Below are positions 25,322 to 34,065 of a stretch of DNA of 64,000 nt, one piece after another. The position numbers and the translations under genes are program-made. Positions within the stretch are counted from its first letter, which is position 1, and the number at the start of each line of letters is the position of its first letter. Origin of the DNA: Halorussus pelagicus (GTDB lineage: Archaea; Halobacteriota; Halobacteria; Halobacteriales; Haladaptataceae). Under the pieces are notes generated by a model, which was given only the letters and a program-made list of their open reading frames with translations, was not told where the DNA came from and made no database searches. The stretch lies in contig NZ_CP035119.1 in assembly GCF_004087835.1 (NCBI RefSeq), positions 1,240,001 through 1,304,000 of the forward strand. Direction: 5' to 3'.

Positions 25322-25525
25322 TGCAGTGTAAGGTTAATAGAGAAATCTTACGGCCAGTACGGACGAAAATCACCGGTCTTCGTTAGCTCGTGCGCAAAGT
25401 AGATTGAAATAAATCTTCGAGTGCCGGACTGAGCTTCGAAAGTATTCCTGTTAACGATTCACAGGCTCGGATTCAAATTGGGCCGGGAAAAACGTCAGTG
25501 AAAATACGCTCTCCACTCCCCCTCG

Positions 25526-25565
25526 AAAACCGCCTTACTCCTCGAAACCGTCCTCGAACCGGAAC
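25526..25565. repeat. 40-bp direct repeat, outer copy
   Basis: Identical over 40 bases to 25645-25684. The flanking AAAAACGTC..TGAAAA sequences before both copies also agree, so the duplicated unit is about 75 bases. Confidence 0.85.
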
Positions 25566-25644
25566 CTCCCAGTCCGACCTTTTTCCTCGTCGCGTCGCCT
25601 TCGGCGACTCTCCTCGCAAAAACGTCGATGAAAAAGACCGCCCC

Positions 25645-25684
25645 AAAACCGCCTTACTCCTCGAAACCGTCCTCGAACCGGAAC
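25645..25684. repeat. 40-bp direct repeat, copy at aminopeptidase 3' end
   Basis: Includes the stop and the last ten codons (RFEDGFEE region) of the M29 aminopeptidase gene; the outer copy at 25526 is a free-standing duplicate 119 bases away. Confidence 0.85.
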
Positions 25685-26748
25685 GTACCGTTGCGCTGGA
25701 CGACCTCACCGTCGATTTCGATGTAGGAATCCTCGGCCATGTCCACGATCATGTCCACATGGACCGCACTCTCGTTGCCGGTCTCGCCTTCGGGTAGACA
25801 CTCGTCGTACGCGCGGCCGACCGCGAGGTGGATGGTGTCTCCCATCTTCTCGTCGAAGAGCATGTTGTAGGTGAACTGGTCGATGTCGCGGTTCATCCCG
25901 ATGCCGAGTTCGCCGAGGCGGCGCGCGCCCTCGTCGGTGTCGAGAATCTGGCCCAGCACGTCCTCGTTCTTGCTGGCACCGTACTCGACGACCTCGCCGC
26001 CCTCGAACCGGAGGTAGCCGTCGGTGACCTCGTGCCCCTCGTGGATGAGGGGCTTGTCGAACAGCACTTCGCCCGCCACGGAGTCGGCGACCGGCGCGGT
26101 GAACACCTCGCCGCCGGGCAGGTTGTTCTTCGCGTGGTCGTTGATAGTCGTCATCCCCTCGACGCTCATGGTGAGGTCGGTGGAGTCGCCCGAGACGATG
26201 CGGACCTCCTCGCCAGCGTCCAGAATCTCGACCATCTGTTGCTGGTGGGCCTTCTGCTCGTCCCAGTCCTTGCCGATGGCCGACCAGACGAACTCCTCGT
26301 ACTCTTCCGTACTCATCTCGGCGTTCTGGGCGTCGGCGGGCGCGGGGTACTGGGTCAACACCCACGTCGTGTCCAGAATCTCCTCGCGGACGGGGAGTTG
26401 GGCCTTCCGGAAGGCCGACATGGTGTCGCTATCGACCGCGCTCATCTCGGCAACGTTGTCGTGGGCACGGACGTGAATCCATACGTCGGCGGCTTCCGCC
26501 AGCGCGAGTTCGTGGTCGGGCGTGTCGATGTCCTCGGGGGCGACGGCTTCGAGAAACGCCGCTCGGCTTCGGTCCTTGCGGAACGAGACGTGGAACGGGA
26601 ACGCCCCCCGTTCGCCGATGGTCTCGCAGAGCGCGAGCGTCAGGTCCTCGGCGGCCGACGAGGCGCTGACGACGACGTTGTCACCGGCCTCGATTTCGGT
26701 GGAGTGATCGACGACGATTTCGGCGTGCTCTCTGACTCGGGAGTCCAT
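25654..26748 (-). CDS. M29 family aminopeptidase
   Basis: A 364-residue metallopeptidase; start MDSRVREHAEIVVDHSTEI. The M29 (AmpS/PepT-like, thermophilic aminopeptidase) fold is shown by IEAGDNVVVSASSAAEDL, and by metal-ligand candidates: HLAVGRAY (His and Tyr seven residues apart, as known for the family) and AVHVDMIVDM (HxD). FEGGEVVEYGASKNEDVL and MNRDIDQFTYNMLFDEKM contain further family positions. It cleaves N-terminal residues from peptides in the cytoplasm using two metal ions. The 3' end is duplicated just downstream. Divergent from the threonine aldolase gene. Confidence 0.92.
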   Translation of the reverse strand: MDSRVREHAEIVVDHSTEIEAGDNVVVSASSAAEDLTLALCETIGERGAFPFHVSFRKDRSRAAFLEAVAPEDIDTPDHELALAEAADVWIHVRAHDNVAEMSAVDSDTMSAFRKAQLPVREEILDTTWVLTQYPAPADAQNAEMSTEEYEEFVWSAIGKDWDEQKAHQQQMVEILDAGEEVRIVSGDSTDLTMSVEGMTTINDHAKNNLPGGEVFTAPVADSVAGEVLFDKPLIHEGHEVTDGYLRFEGGEVVEYGASKNEDVLGQILDTDEGARRLGELGIGMNRDIDQFTYNMLFDEKMGDTIHLAVGRAYDECLPEGETGNESAVHVDMIVDMAEDSYIEIDGEVVQRNGTFRFEDGFEE

Positions 26749-26916
26749 ACCGAAAGATGACGGGGAAAGCCGCAAACCGCTTTCGGTCCGGGACAGCGAG
26801 GCGAACGCCGCTATTGACGCGTGGTAGCGACGGTCGAACTCGCGGCAGTGCGGGGCGAGGTGAATCGACTCGCCGCCACCGCGGGGTATTTCACCCGTCG
26901 CGGACAAGGAAGTGAC

Positions 26917-27945
26917 ATGATGGACCTCCGGAGCGACACCGTGACGACGCCCGACGAGGAGATGCGCGAGGCCGCCCGCGACGCCGACGTGGGCGACGAC
27001 GTGTACGGCGAGGACCCAACGGTCAACCGGTTAGAGACCGAGGCCGCCGACCTCGTCGGCATGGAGGACGCCCTCTATGTGCCGTCCGGAACGATGGGCA
27101 ATCAGGTCGCGGTTCGGACCCACACCGAGCGGGGCCAAGAGGTGCTGACCGAGCGCGAGAGCCACGTCGTCAAGTGGGAACTCGGCGGGATGGCCCAACT
27201 CTCGACCCTACAGGTCCGGACGCTCGACGGCGGCGAGCGGGGGGTACCGACCCCCGAGCAGGTCCGCGAGGAGTACGTCGAGGAGGACCTCCATCGACCC
27301 GGAACCGGCCTGCTGACGCTCGAAAACACGCACAACAGCAAGGGCGGGGTCGCCGTCGCACCCGAGAAAATCGACGCGGCGGCTGAGGCCGCGAGCGACC
27401 TCGGCGTCCCGGTCCACCTCGACGGCGCGCGAGTGATGAACGCCGCGGTGGCCCACGACGTGGCTCCGGAGCGAATGACCGAGAGCGTCGATTCGGTGAT
27501 GTTCTGTCTCTCGAAGGGACTCGGCGCGCCTGTCGGGTCGATACTGGCCGGAAGCGAGGAGTTTATCGACCGCGCCCGGCGCAACCGGAAACTGTTCGGC
27601 GGCGGGATGCGCCAAGCCGGAATCGTCGCGGGACCGGGCCGACTCGCGCTGGAGAACGTCGAGCGACTCGCCGACGACCACGAGAACGCCCGCGTGCTGG
27701 CCGAGCAGTTGGCGGGCGTCGAGGGCCTGTCCGTTCAGGACCCCGAGACGAACATCGTCCTCGTGAACACCGAGGGCACGGGCCACGAAGCGGACGCGTT
27801 CCTCGACGCGTGCGCCGACGAAGGAGTAGAGGGCACCCAGTTCGACACGCACGTCGCGCGCTTTTGCACGCACTGGGACGTGGACCGCGAGGATGTAGAG
27901 ACGGTCCCAGAGCGCGTGAGCGAGGCCGTCGAAAAACTCGACTGA
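26917..27945 (+). CDS. ltaE: Low-specificity L-threonine aldolase
   Basis: A 342-residue PLP enzyme starting [19 protein letters not shown], the standard family N-terminus. Motifs: [36 protein letters not shown] (Asp binding the PLP nitrogen) and [13 protein letters not shown], where Lys200 is the Schiff-base lysine. It splits L-threonine and allo-threonine to glycine and acetaldehyde. Upstream ATG-initiated extensions into the divergent promoter region are not coding-like. Possible role in glycine supply; threonine synthase lies 20 kb away and is not linked. Confidence 0.95.
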   Translation: MMDLRSDTVTTPDEEMREAARDADVGDDVYGEDPTVNRLETEAADLVGMEDALYVPSGTMGNQVAVRTHTERGQEVLTERESHVVKWELGGMAQLSTLQVRTLDGGERGVPTPEQVREEYVEEDLHRPGTGLLTLENTHNSKGGVAVAPEKIDAAAEAASDLGVPVHLDGARVMNAAVAHDVAPERMTESVDSVMFCLSKGLGAPVGSILAGSEEFIDRARRNRKLFGGGMRQAGIVAGPGRLALENVERLADDHENARVLAEQLAGVEGLSVQDPETNIVLVNTEGTGHEADAFLDACADEGVEGTQFDTHVARFCTHWDVDREDVETVPERVSEAVEKLD

Positions 27946-27995
27946 GCGAGGGCGGGCAGGCAAGCGACTCGTCGGGTATCGTCGGAAATCGTCGG

Positions 27996-28130
27996 CTACT
28001 TGCGACCGTTGTTCACGCCGTCTCGGAATCCAGTGATGGTTCGTCGAACGAACAGATACATGAAGAGGACGAACCCGAGCAGGACGGCCAGAAAACCGAG
28101 GACGAGCGGGTCGTTAAACACTGATGCCAT
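27996..28130 (-). CDS. Small single-pass membrane protein
   Basis: A 44-residue protein, MASVFNDPLVLGFLAVLLGF at the N-terminus, with one long hydrophobic helix (about 9-29) followed by a basic patch (VRRTITGFRDGVNNGRK). This positions the N-terminus outside. Short proteins of this type are widespread in haloarchaea and usually carry only a DUF name. It is divergent from the winged-helix gene at 28226 with a shared promoter region of under 100 bases. Confidence 0.68.
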   Translation of the reverse strand: MASVFNDPLVLGFLAVLLGFVLFMYLFVRRTITGFRDGVNNGRK

Positions 28131-28225
28131 GTGTCGCCATTGCCGTTCGGCTAACAAATTCGTTTCGACGTTCGTGTCGCGTGTAGGGAACAAAATTCAT
28201 GAGACGTGGGAGCCAACGCCGAGAC

Positions 28226-28882
28226 ATGGCTGATTTGCTGCCCTCCACGTCGGACGCCACGGTTCCGCAGTCCTCCGAACCGCGGGTCATCGGCGTCGAT
28301 AGCGACGACGCCGACGACCTGCTCGGGGCGCTCTCGTCGGACACCGCCCGCGAACTGCTGGCGGCGCTCCACGAGGACCCCGCGACGCCCTCCGACCTCG
28401 CCGAGACCATCGACACTTCGCTCCAGAACACCCAGTACCACCTCGGCAAACTGGAAGACGCGGACGTGATTCAGGTCGCCGATACTGTCTACTCCGAGAA
28501 GGGCCGCGAGATGAAGGTGTATGCGCCCGCCGACCGACCACTCGTCGTGTTCGCTGGCAACGAGGAGAAGACGACCGGCCTTGAGTCCGCGCTCTCGCGC
28601 CTGCTGGGCGCGTTCGGTGCGCTCGGTCTCCTGAGCGCCGCGGTCCAGCAGGTCTACGGCGACGGACTCGGAGAACTGTTCGGTCTCGCCGGAAGCGGCG
28701 GCGAAAGCATGTCCGAGACCGGGGGCCGTGGCGGCATCTCGGTCCAGTCCACCGACGCCGCCGGACAGGCCGCTGACGCCGCGGCCAACGCCATCCCGCC
28801 GGGGCTGGTCTTCTTCGCCGGGGGCGCGCTGATCCTTGCGCTCGGGTTCGCGTGGTGGTACTACGCGAACGGCGGCGAGTGA
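28226..28882 (+). CDS. ArsR-type winged-helix protein with C-terminal TM helix
   Basis: A 218-residue protein; start MADLLPSTSDATVPQSSEPR. The winged-helix domain (about 27-105) includes LLGALSSDTARELLAALHED and TSLQNTQYHLGKLEDADVI, the recognition helix region. It is followed by a KTTGLESALSRLLGAFGALGL segment and a single TM helix near the end (LVFFAGGALILALGFAWWYY). A membrane-tethered ArsR-like regulator is a common haloarchaeal architecture. The ligand or target is unknown; no metal-binding Cys is present. Confidence 0.87.
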   Translation: MADLLPSTSDATVPQSSEPRVIGVDSDDADDLLGALSSDTARELLAALHEDPATPSDLAETIDTSLQNTQYHLGKLEDADVIQVADTVYSEKGREMKVYAPADRPLVVFAGNEEKTTGLESALSRLLGAFGALGLLSAAVQQVYGDGLGELFGLAGSGGESMSETGGRGGISVQSTDAAGQAADAAANAIPPGLVFFAGGALILALGFAWWYYANGGE

Positions 28883-29135
28883 GGCGCTGGCGAGCGCGAA
28901 CTGAACAACCGAGCGGATAACTAAAACGGGTTTTTGAGCTTACGGGAGCTATTTGATAGCCCAGAATGTAGTGGGTACCGTACCGCCCCGCTTCGGCCCT
29001 CCACCACCGCTGACCCGCTCCGTACGTACCCCGCCAACGGGTCGCCGCGCCCTCCACTGCCCTCTCCTGTGCCTCTCGCGGCGGGGCGGTCGCCCGATAC
29101 TCGACTCGTCGAGCGACAACTCCGCCGAGGAGGTG
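28883..29135. other. Intergenic region, no feature seen
   Basis: A convergent region between the winged-helix gene and the phosphoesterase gene. Reading frames here are Arg/Pro-rich and unlike the acidic proteins around. A T5 run (28931-28935) shortly after the regulator could terminate it. Confidence 0.4.
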
Positions 29136-29675
29136 TCACTCGACTTCGAACGACTCCACGACCGAGCCGTCGCGGTGGCGAATCTCGCCGACGAGTCGCG
29201 CGTCGGTCGCCGCGTCGCCGCGGTCGCCGTTCTCGGTCGGCCGCCTGAGTTCCGCGTGGGTCGGGATACCCCCGCGCGGGTCGGCGTGACTGCCCGGATT
29301 GAGCAGGAGCACGTCGTCGGCGTCGGTGGCCGCGTGGCGGTGGGAGTGGCCGAACACCACCACGTCAGCGGCCTGCTGGCGACCCAACAGCGAGAGACCG
29401 GTCGCGCCGCGGTCGTCGCCGTGAGTCAGGACGAACCGGACGCCCTCGATTTCGAATGTGCGTTCGGGCGGAAGACGCTCTCGAACCTCGGGCGTGGCGT
29501 TGTTGCCGTAGACGCCGTAGAGTCGGGGGGAAACCGACTCGAAGGCATCGAGCGCGGTCGCGTTCAGGAAGTCGCCCGCGTGGACGACGGCGTCGCTCCG
29601 CTCGACGGCCTCCCTCGCGCGGCCGGAGAGTTCGTGGCCCGAACGACTGTGCGTGTCCGAGAGGACGGTAATCAT
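29136..29675 (-). CDS. YfcE/MJ0936-type metallophosphoesterase
   Basis: A 179-residue protein; start MITVLSDTHSRSGHELSGRA. All five calcineurin-like motifs are visible: DTH (about 7-9), GD in VVHAGDF, GNN in VYGNNATPE, TH in FVLTHGDD, and GHSH in VVFGHSHRHAA, followed by LLNPGSH. These bind a di-metal centre. The family hydrolyses phosphodiesters, but physiological substrates are mostly unknown. Divergent from the CDF transporter gene. Confidence 0.92.
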   Translation of the reverse strand: MITVLSDTHSRSGHELSGRAREAVERSDAVVHAGDFLNATALDAFESVSPRLYGVYGNNATPEVRERLPPERTFEIEGVRFVLTHGDDRGATGLSLLGRQQAADVVVFGHSHRHAATDADDVLLLNPGSHADPRGGIPTHAELRRPTENGDRGDAATDARLVGEIRHRDGSVVESFEVE

Positions 29676-29760
29676 GGCCAGACATACGGTCGGCGGGGTC
29701 CTGAGCGTTTCCGTCCGGCTTGCAATCACTTTCTTACCCGGCGGCCGAGAAGATAGGTCA

Positions 29761-30735
29761 ATGGCCGAAAGCAAATCCGTCGTTGTCGCCGCGCTCATCG
29801 CCAACGGGGCGATAGCGATACTGAAGTTTCTCGGGTTCCTGCTGACCGGGAGCGCGGCGATGCTCTCGGAGACGTATCACTCGGTTTCCGACACCGGCAA
29901 TCAGGTGTTCCTGCTCATCGGTCTGCGCTACAGCGAAAAGGACGCGAGTCGGGGACATCCCTTCGGGTACGGGAAAGCCGAATTCTTCTACAGTTTTCTC
30001 GTGAGCGTCCTGCTGTTCGGCATCGCCGGGTGGGAGAGCGCGAAGCACGGCTACAGCGCCATCATGCATCCACACCCCGTCGAACAGGGGTCGGCGACGC
30101 TAGTCGGTGCGACGTTCCCGGCGGTCTGGGTCAACTACGGCGTCCTCCTCGGTGCCATCGCGTTCGAGAGCTACGCCCTGAAGAAGGCCTACGCCGGGAT
30201 GCAAAAGGACATCGAGGAACACGAGTGGAGCGGTCTGGTCGAGGCGTTCAAGAAGACCGCGAACGTGACCACGCTGACCGCGTTCACCGAGGACACCATC
30301 GCAATGGCTGGGGCCGGGTTCGCGCTGGTCGGGGTCTACCTCTCGCGGGCCACCGGCAACCCCATCTACGACGCCGTATCCGCTCTGCTTATCGGTCTCA
30401 TGCTGATGGGCTTCGCCGTCGCGCTCGCGTGGGAGAACAAGCGACTCCTTCTCGGCGAGAGCCTTCCGAAAAGCGAGGAACAGGAGCTTCGCCGAATCGT
30501 CGAGGAGTGGGAGGGTGTGGTCCGCATCGTGGACTTCCGGACGGTCATCTTCGGTCCCGACGACGTGCTGGTCACCGCCGACATCGCCTTCGAGAAGGGC
30601 ATCGCCACCGCCGAGATGGACGAGACGATTACCGACATCGAGGACGCGCTGGTCGAGTCGAACAAGAGCGTGTTCAAGGTCTACATCGAACCCGAGAAGG
30701 GGCGGCAGAGCAGGCGCGGGGAAGCGGCGGAATAG
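29761..30735 (+). CDS. Cation diffusion facilitator (CDF) family transporter
   Basis: A 324-residue membrane protein with about six TM helices; start MAESKSVVVAALIANGAIAI. The first metal-binding motif is HxxxD in YHSVSDTGNQ (TM2). In TM5 the usual HD..D site appears as FTEDTIAMAG, an acidic variant also found in some CDF groups. The C-terminal cytoplasmic domain (VVRIVDFRTVIFGPDDVLVT) is present. The family exports Zn2+, Mn2+, Fe2+ or similar by proton antiport; the changed second site makes the metal uncertain. Confidence 0.92.
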   Translation: MAESKSVVVAALIANGAIAILKFLGFLLTGSAAMLSETYHSVSDTGNQVFLLIGLRYSEKDASRGHPFGYGKAEFFYSFLVSVLLFGIAGWESAKHGYSAIMHPHPVEQGSATLVGATFPAVWVNYGVLLGAIAFESYALKKAYAGMQKDIEEHEWSGLVEAFKKTANVTTLTAFTEDTIAMAGAGFALVGVYLSRATGNPIYDAVSALLIGLMLMGFAVALAWENKRLLLGESLPKSEEQELRRIVEEWEGVVRIVDFRTVIFGPDDVLVTADIAFEKGIATAEMDETITDIEDALVESNKSVFKVYIEPEKGRQSRRGEAAE

Positions 30736-30757
30736 GAGGACAGCACCGACAGGTCGA

Positions 30758-31096
30758 TTAGTCGTCCATCTCGAACAACCGATTTAGAGTCACCCCCTCC
30801 AGTCGAACTAATTCCTCCGCAATCTCGCTGTCCTCGCTCAGTTGGTACATCGGACTTCCGCCCACATCGCGGGTGTGTTCGACGACGCCGAGGGCCTGTA
30901 GGTCATCGAGGTGGTCGTATACCGTGCTTCTGGCAACCCCCGCGAGGTCTGCGACGTAGCTCACGTTCAGATCGCGGCCGCGTTCGCTCACGAACGCGGC
31001 GAGAATTTTGGTTCGTGCCGGTTGGCCGAAAAGAGAGACGAAAGGGCTGTCCTCAGCATAGGAATCCGTGTCACTGTCTTCTTTGACGAGGGACAT
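30758..31096 (-). CDS. Winged-helix transcriptional regulator
   Basis: A 112-residue protein; start MSLVKEDSDTDSYAEDSPFV, chosen because a TATA-like CTTATTATG lies 29-37 bases upstream. The winged helix (about 27-90) reads FGQPARTKILAAFVSERG then VADLAGVARSTVYDHLDDLQ, the HTH, then ALGVVEHTRDVGGSPMYQLS, the wing. It resembles haloarchaeal ArsR/MarR-like regulators found near mobile or small genes. It is divergent from the 92-residue ORF at 31217, which it may control. Confidence 0.88.
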   Translation of the reverse strand: MSLVKEDSDTDSYAEDSPFVSLFGQPARTKILAAFVSERGRDLNVSYVADLAGVARSTVYDHLDDLQALGVVEHTRDVGGSPMYQLSEDSEIAEELVRLEGVTLNRLFEMDD

Positions 31097-31124
31097 TTTG
31101 GCTACATGGATAGATACACTCCGA

Positions 31125-31133
31125 CATAATAAG
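31125..31133 (-). promoter_or_regulatory. TATA box (CTTATTATG) of winged-helix gene
   Basis: Lies 29-37 bases upstream of the ATG at 31096; the whole 31096-31217 divergent region is AT-rich. Confidence 0.5.
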
Positions 31134-31175
31134 CGTTGTCCATATAATACTATATCGTAGTTTCCAAGCAACATA

Positions 31176-31185
31176 CTTAAATATA
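31176..31185 (+). promoter_or_regulatory. TATA box (CTTAAATATA) of the 92-residue gene
   Basis: Lies 32-41 bases upstream of ATG 31217, giving a very short leader. Confidence 0.5.
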
Positions 31186-31216
31186 GGACGTGAGTCAATT
31201 ATGACGATATGCGAAA

Positions 31217-31495
31217 ATGACAGAGAAGCATATCCAGAACCGAATAGTGGAGAAACTTCTCCGAAACAGAATCATCGGAAGTCATAAAATCCGAGTTGAC
31301 ACGGCAGTTAATCGGTATCTCCCGAGTCACGAGCAGGGTCAAGGAAAGAAACTCATTCGAGAGATGATTCGTGACCCAGACGGTCCAATCGAGGGCTACG
31401 GAGGAAGTCGGGACAACGTCCGACTTACCAGCAAGGAGGACGCAGTGGAGTTCCTGAAATCGAACGACGGTAACGTACCGTTCGGGTTCGACTAA
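31217..31495 (+). CDS. Hypothetical haloarchaeal protein
   Basis: A 92-residue protein (MTEKHIQNRIVEKLLRNRII...) with two parts. The basic helical N-terminus (1-35) looks like a winged-helix or nucleic-acid-binding half. The C-terminus PIEGYGGSRDNVRLTS ... GNVPFGFD has a conserved-looking GYGG and PFGFD end. Codon use is less GC-rich than the neighbours and Lys/Ile/Asn are more frequent, suggesting a different origin. It is divergent from a winged-helix regulator. I do not recognise an assigned function. Confidence 0.72.
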   Translation: MTEKHIQNRIVEKLLRNRIIGSHKIRVDTAVNRYLPSHEQGQGKKLIREMIRDPDGPIEGYGGSRDNVRLTSKEDAVEFLKSNDGNVPFGFD

Positions 31496-31528
31496 CCCTC
31501 TCCTGACACTTCCACTCGCAAGCGAGAG

Positions 31529-31535
31529 TTTAAAC
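31529..31535 (+). promoter_or_regulatory. TATA box (TTTAAAC) of XPD-like helicase gene
   Basis: Lies 24-30 bases before the GTG at 31559, supporting that GTG as a leaderless start. Confidence 0.55.
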
Positions 31536-31558
31536 GTAAAGCCGAGCAAACCCCTTCC

Positions 31559-33754
31559 GTGGCAGAGACGAACGGGTACATGCGGTTTTTCCCTTACGAG
31601 GAGCCGTACCAGAACCAGCGGGAGGCGATGGACCGCATCTACAACGCCTTCTCCCGCGGGCAAGACGTGCTGTTCGAGGGGGCCTGCGGGACGGGCAAGA
31701 CCCTGTCGTCGCTCGTGCCCGCGCTGGAGTACGCCCGCGAGGAGGACAAGACGGTCGTCATCACGACTAACGTCCACCAGCAGATGCGCCAGTTCGTGGC
31801 CGACGCGCGGGCTATTACCCAGGAGGAACCGATTCGCGCCGTCGTCTTCCGCGGGAAGGGGTCGATGTGTCACATCGACGTTGGCTTCGAGGAGTGTCAG
31901 GTCCTGCGAGACAACACCTACGAGGTCGTGGACGCCGAGAGTGACCTCGCGGAGTTGGAGGACCGCCAAGAGGAACTGCTCGAAGCGAGTCGGGAGGGCG
32001 ACGAGCGCGCGGCCGAGGCCCGGAGCGCGGTCATGGACGAGTTAGAGCAGGTCCAAGAGCGCGTCGAGGGCTTGGAGGAGCAAAACACCTGCGAGTATTA
32101 TTACAACAACCTCGTCGGGGACAACGACGAGTTCTATTCGTGGCTCTACGACGACGTGCGCACGCCCGACGACATCTACGAGTTCGCCGAGCAACAGCAA
32201 CTCTGTGGCTACGAACTCCTGAAAGACGGGATGGAGGGGGTCGATTTAGTCGTCTGTAACTACCACCACCTGCTCGACCCGATGATACGCGAGCAGTTCT
32301 TCCGATGGCTAGACCGGGACCCCGAGGACGTGATTACCATCTTCGACGAGGCGCACAACGTCGAGGACACCGCCCGCGAACACGCGACCCGGACGCTGAC
32401 CGAGAACACCCTCGACTCCGCGCTCGACGAGTTACAGGATTCGGACGACGCGCGGAGCGAACCCGCCTACAACGTCGTTTCGGCGTTCCGCGCGGCGCTC
32501 GAAGCGACCTACGAGGATAGTTTCGGGTTCGGGGACCGAGAGAAGGTCGGCGACGACTGGGAGGACGTATCAATCGCCAACGACGACAAGCGCGACGACC
32601 TGACACTCGCGTTCCTCCAGCAGTACACCGGGAAGGGAATCGACACCGAGTTGGAACTCGCGGTCCACCTCGGCCGCGAGTTGGACGAGGAGTACGAGGA
32701 GGCGTACAAAAACGGCGAGTCAACGACGCGCCAAGAGTGCCAGACGCTTCAGGCCGCGACGTTCATCCAGTCGTTCATGGACGAGAGTGCGGAGTTGGGC
32801 CAGTACCCCGTGGTCTCGGTACGGCGCGACGAGGCGACCGAGGAGGTGTACGGCCGGGCGGAACTGTACACCTGTATCCCCCGAGAAGTCACCGAAGACC
32901 TCTTCGGCGAGGTGTACGCGACGGTGTTGATGAGCGCGACCCTCCGGCCGTTCGACGTGAGCGCGGCCGTGCTGGGCCTGGACGACCCCGTCGAAATCGC
33001 CTACGGGCTTCAGTTCCCCGAACAGAACCGCCGGACGTTCGCCGTCGAGACGCCCGCGCTCTTCTCCAGCGAGCGCGACGACCCCGAAACCCAAGCGGCC
33101 ATCGCGGGCGTCCTCCGCGACTCGGTGGAGTTCACGGCGGGCAACACCCTGCTGTTCTTCCCGAGCTATGCGGAAGCAGAGCGCTACTACGACCGACTGA
33201 ACCGCGAACTCGGCAACGACGGCTCGGACACGACGCTCTACATGGACGAACCCGGCACGTCGGTCGAGGAGTTGCGCCAGCGGTTCGTCGCCGACGACGA
33301 CGCCGCGCTGTTCACCTCGCTGTGGGGCACCCTCGCGGAGGGCGTCAGTTTCGACGGCGACGAAGCCAGGACGGTGGCGGTCGTCGGCGTGCCCTACCCG
33401 CACCTGAACGACCGGATGGATGCCGTCCAAGAAGCCTACGACCGGACGTTCGCTGACCGCTCTGGCCGCGACTCGGGATGGGAGTACGCTGTCGAGATTC
33501 CGACGATTCGCAAGACTCGGCAGGCGCTCGGCCGAGTGATTCGCTCGCCCGACGACTTCGGCGTCCGCGTGCTGGTGGACAAACGCTACACCGAGGCGGG
33601 CGAGCGCGAGATGGGCAAGTACAGCGTCCGCGGAACCTTTCCGCCCGAGGAGCGCGCCGAGATGTTAGACGTGCAAGCCGAGAAGTTGAAGTTCGCCATG
33701 TTGAACTTCTACAGCGATAAGGACGCGTGGCGCGGCGAACCCCCGACGCCATGA
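31559..33754 (+). CDS. XPD/Rad3-type Fe-S DNA helicase
   Basis: A 731-residue superfamily 2 helicase with GTG start. Walker A GACGTGKT (Lys47) and DEAH (263-266) are intact. Four cysteines Cys104, Cys113, Cys178 and Cys216 lie between motifs I and II where XPD holds its 4Fe-4S cluster. The 60-residue charged coiled-coil insertion between the second and third Cys enlarges that domain. Later motifs include VLMSATLRPFD (III region), TLWGTLAEGVSF-like SLWGTLAEGVSFDGDEAR (V) and QALGRVIRSPDDFG (VI). It unwinds DNA 5'-3' and is likely involved in repair. Gene names such as rad3 vary among paralogs, so none is given. Confidence 0.94.
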   Translation: MAETNGYMRFFPYEEPYQNQREAMDRIYNAFSRGQDVLFEGACGTGKTLSSLVPALEYAREEDKTVVITTNVHQQMRQFVADARAITQEEPIRAVVFRGKGSMCHIDVGFEECQVLRDNTYEVVDAESDLAELEDRQEELLEASREGDERAAEARSAVMDELEQVQERVEGLEEQNTCEYYYNNLVGDNDEFYSWLYDDVRTPDDIYEFAEQQQLCGYELLKDGMEGVDLVVCNYHHLLDPMIREQFFRWLDRDPEDVITIFDEAHNVEDTAREHATRTLTENTLDSALDELQDSDDARSEPAYNVVSAFRAALEATYEDSFGFGDREKVGDDWEDVSIANDDKRDDLTLAFLQQYTGKGIDTELELAVHLGRELDEEYEEAYKNGESTTRQECQTLQAATFIQSFMDESAELGQYPVVSVRRDEATEEVYGRAELYTCIPREVTEDLFGEVYATVLMSATLRPFDVSAAVLGLDDPVEIAYGLQFPEQNRRTFAVETPALFSSERDDPETQAAIAGVLRDSVEFTAGNTLLFFPSYAEAERYYDRLNRELGNDGSDTTLYMDEPGTSVEELRQRFVADDDAALFTSLWGTLAEGVSFDGDEARTVAVVGVPYPHLNDRMDAVQEAYDRTFADRSGRDSGWEYAVEIPTIRKTRQALGRVIRSPDDFGVRVLVDKRYTEAGEREMGKYSVRGTFPPEERAEMLDVQAEKLKFAMLNFYSDKDAWRGEPPTP

Positions 33755-33782
33755 GACGCGATGACGAACTCCGAGGAAAACG

Positions 33783-34064
33783 ATGAGTCAGGAATCGAAC
33801 GACGACGGAGACGACGAAGCGACGACTCACGAACCGAACAGCGACGGCGGTGCGACCGACAGCGACGGAACCAACCACGAAACGACTGACGCCGACGCAA
33901 CCAGCGACGACGCGACCGACGCCGAGCAGGCCGCGAAGGCGGCCGAGGCGATAGCGGAAATCGGCGTCGAGCGCCTGACCGAGGAAATCGTCGGCGCGTG
34001 GCAAGCGGCCGGGATGGAACCGTTCGACGCCGAAGAGGATAGCACCGACCGCGACGACGACTGA
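33783..34064 (+). CDS. Small acidic protein
   Basis: A 93-residue protein. Residues 1-48 are a disordered Asp/Thr/Asn/Ser-rich stretch. Residues about 49-78 form a likely amphipathic helix pair (AAKAAEAIAEIGVERLTEEI, then VGAWQAAGMEPFD). The tail is acidic. It follows the helicase gene by 29 bases in the same direction and may be co-transcribed. Length and composition match small haloarchaeal accessory proteins. No function can be assigned. Confidence 0.62.
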   Translation: MSQESNDDGDDEATTHEPNSDGGATDSDGTNHETTDADATSDDATDAEQAAKAAEAIAEIGVERLTEEIVGAWQAAGMEPFDAEEDSTDRDDD

Positions 34065-34065
34065 G

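Larger units (their letters stand above)
25290..25653. other. Intergenic region with promoter and duplicated gene 3' end
   Basis: No complete gene was found. It contains the promoter of the zinc-ribbon gene (TATA 25314-25321) and, at about 25488-25565, a second copy of the sequence that forms the 3' end and downstream part of the neighbouring aminopeptidase gene. Confidence 0.6.

Noticed and set aside
28883-29135. Possible small gene between the winged-helix and phosphoesterase genes
   Set aside because: All frames are Arg/Pro/Ser-rich with no hydrophobic core, promoter spacing or acidic composition.
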